From Actinomycetota bacterium (GTDB lineage Bacteria > Actinomycetota > Actinomycetes > Mycobacteriales > Micromonosporaceae), in assembly GCA_005885555.1 (NCBI GenBank), contig VAWN01000094.1, forward strand, positions 62,001 to 126,000: a stretch of 64,000 bases of DNA, given 5' to 3'. This document shows positions 62,877-64,000 of the stretch, in pieces; position 1 is the first letter of the stretch; each line of letters opens with the position of its first letter. The notes beneath the pieces were generated by a model. It worked only from the letters and a program-made list of their open reading frames with translations, was not told the origin of the DNA and did not search any database. A program made the translations under genes and the position numbers.

Positions 62877-64000
62877 GTGAGGCACCTACAGAACACGAGT
62901 GGCCGGCTGCGTGGTGCGGTGGCGCTGGCCGCTGCCGCCGGGCTGGCCCTGCCGCCGGCCGGCGTGGTCGCCGGGACGGCCGGGTCGCTGCTGGACACCG
63001 GCTGGCAGGCCGGCGGATGGCAGGGCGCCAACGGCACGACCGGCGGCCTGTCGATGACCGACGTGGCCAAGGCGATCGGCGCCTACGGCGACGGACTCGA
63101 CGGTACCGGCGTCGGCGTGGCCCTGATCGACACGGGCGTGTCGCAGATACCCGGGCTGCCGTCGGCGCACGTGGTCAACGGGCCGGACCTGTCGTTCGAG
63201 TCGCAGGGCGCCACGGTGCGGTACCGGGACACCTACGGGCACGGTACCCACATGGCCGGCATCATCATCGGCAACGACTCGGCGACCGGCTTCAAGGGCC
63301 TGGCTCCCGGCGCGAAACTGACCTCGGTCAAGGTGAGTTCCGCGGCCGGGTCGGTCGACGTCTCCCAGGTCATCGCCGGCATCGACTGGGTCGTGCAGCA
63401 CCGCAACGACGACGCGTCCTACCCGATCCGGGTGCTCAACCTGTCCTACGGCACCCCGGGTACCCAACCGGCGTGGTCCGACCCGCTCACCTTCGCGGTC
63501 GAGAACGCGTGGAAGCACGGCGTCGTCGTGGTGGTCGCCGGCGGCAACGGCAGCAACAGCGCCGGGCAGCTGACCAACCCGGGGTACGACCCGGCCGTGC
63601 TCGCCGTCGGGTCCGCCGCGACGAACCCGACGCCGTCCCTGCCCGGCGTGGCGCTGTCCACGTTCACCGACACGTCCGCCAGCCGCAACATCGACCTCAC
63701 CGCCCCCGGCGAGTCGATCGTCTCGCTGCGCGACCCGAAGTCCAACATCGACACCAGCTTCTCCGCTGCCGAGGTCGGTACCAACCAGTTCCGCGGCAGC
63801 GGTACCTCACAGGCCGCGGCGGTCGTCTCCGGGGCGGTGGCCCTGCTGCTGCAGAAGCGGCCGACGCTGACGCCCGACCAGGTGAAGGCGGTGCTCAAGG
63901 CAACCGCCAAGCCGCTGACCTCGGGCACCGGCGCCACCCAGAAACTGGGCTTCCTCAACGTCGCCGCCGCGCTGACCGCCACGGTACCGGCGGTGCAGAC
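62877..64000 (+). CDS. Secreted subtilisin-like (S8) serine protease, 3' end outside window
   Basis: At least 374 residues, open to the last base. Signal peptide LRGAVALAAAAGLALPPAGV. Catalytic Asp in GVGVALIDTGVS, His in TYGHGTHMAGII, oxyanion region VVVVVAGGNGSN and Ser in FRGSGTSQAAAVVSG. The frame has no stop before the edge. GTG at 62877 (or 62874) follows GGAGG by about eight bases. Divergent from lpqY. Probably an extracellular peptidase with further C-terminal domains beyond the edge. Confidence 0.93.
   Translation, partial: MRHLQNTSGRLRGAVALAAAAGLALPPAGVVAGTAGSLLDTGWQAGGWQGANGTTGGLSMTDVAKAIGAYGDGLDGTGVGVALIDTGVSQIPGLPSAHVVNGPDLSFESQGATVRYRDTYGHGTHMAGIIIGNDSATGFKGLAPGAKLTSVKVSSAAGSVDVSQVIAGIDWVVQHRNDDASYPIRVLNLSYGTPGTQPAWSDPLTFAVENAWKHGVVVVVAGGNGSNSAGQLTNPGYDPAVLAVGSAATNPTPSLPGVALSTFTDTSASRNIDLTAPGESIVSLRDPKSNIDTSFSAAEVGTNQFRGSGTSQAAAVVSGAVALLLQKRPTLTPDQVKAVLKATAKPLTSGTGATQKLGFLNVAAALTATVPAVQ

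Noticed and set aside
1-64000. tRNA, rRNA or CRISPR arrays
   Set aside because: Intergenic regions were read for cloverleaf ends, TPsiC-like GGTTCGA boxes and regular direct repeats with spacers; nothing convincing was found, but no covariance search was possible.

Overview
The window is chromosomal DNA of a high-GC Gram-positive actinomycete. Strong G/C at third codon positions, many GTG starts, Tat and lipoprotein signals, leaderless TANNNT promoters and gene families such as AfsR-like NB-ARC/TPR regulators, PadR- and MerR-controlled ABC exporters and LpqY-SugABC suggest the Micromonosporaceae or a near relative. No rRNA, tRNA, CRISPR array or replication origin was recognised, so the species cannot be fixed. 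The hexamer GGTACC is strikingly abundant.

Layout. 1-9.2 kb: a c-di-GMP GGDEF/EAL protein cut by the left edge, a PadR locus with a mirrored divergent promoter, small metabolic genes, and a DrrAB-type drug exporter with its MerR regulator. 9.2-15.8 kb: two divergent operons holding three paralogous ATP-grasp ligases, a Fes-like esterase, an M20 dipeptidase and an unknown 142-aa protein. This looks like an undescribed peptide or amide pathway and is one of the two best candidates for a new system. 15.8-20.9 kb: a decayed HTH/NB-ARC/TPR regulator gene split by about 3.9 kb of foreign-looking DNA. That DNA has imperfect inverted repeats at its ends, no GGTACC, lower GC, and carries an XRE regulator, an HD hydrolase and small membrane/unknown proteins.

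20.9-33.8 kb: M55 D-aminopeptidase, GH38 alpha-mannosidase, phosphoglucomutase, a DEDDh exonuclease, a FabG/PhaB reductase plus thiolase pair, an HtrA-like protease and two low-complexity exported proteins. 33.8-36.6 kb: a GNAT acetyltransferase fused to a compact leucyl-tRNA synthetase whose editing domain has lost most of its length and its catalytic core. This is the second best candidate. 36.6-46 kb: a Tat-exported GH47 mannosidase, a lipase-like hydrolase, a Tat-exported haem peroxidase, a frameshifted S9 peptidase, a folate-cycle enzyme and an unknown gene pair.

46.1-58.3 kb: a xylo-oligosaccharide locus with a LacI repressor, three GH3 glycosidases, a binding protein with two permeases, and xylose isomerase. 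The control region has a consensus promoter and GAAANTTTC operators. 58.3-62.7 kb: an LpqY-SugABC trehalose-type importer on the opposite strand, whose ATPase is the only sugar-importer ATPase in the window and may also serve the xylo-oligosaccharide permeases. The right edge cuts a secreted subtilisin-like protease. All functions are inferred by reading; no database search was run.
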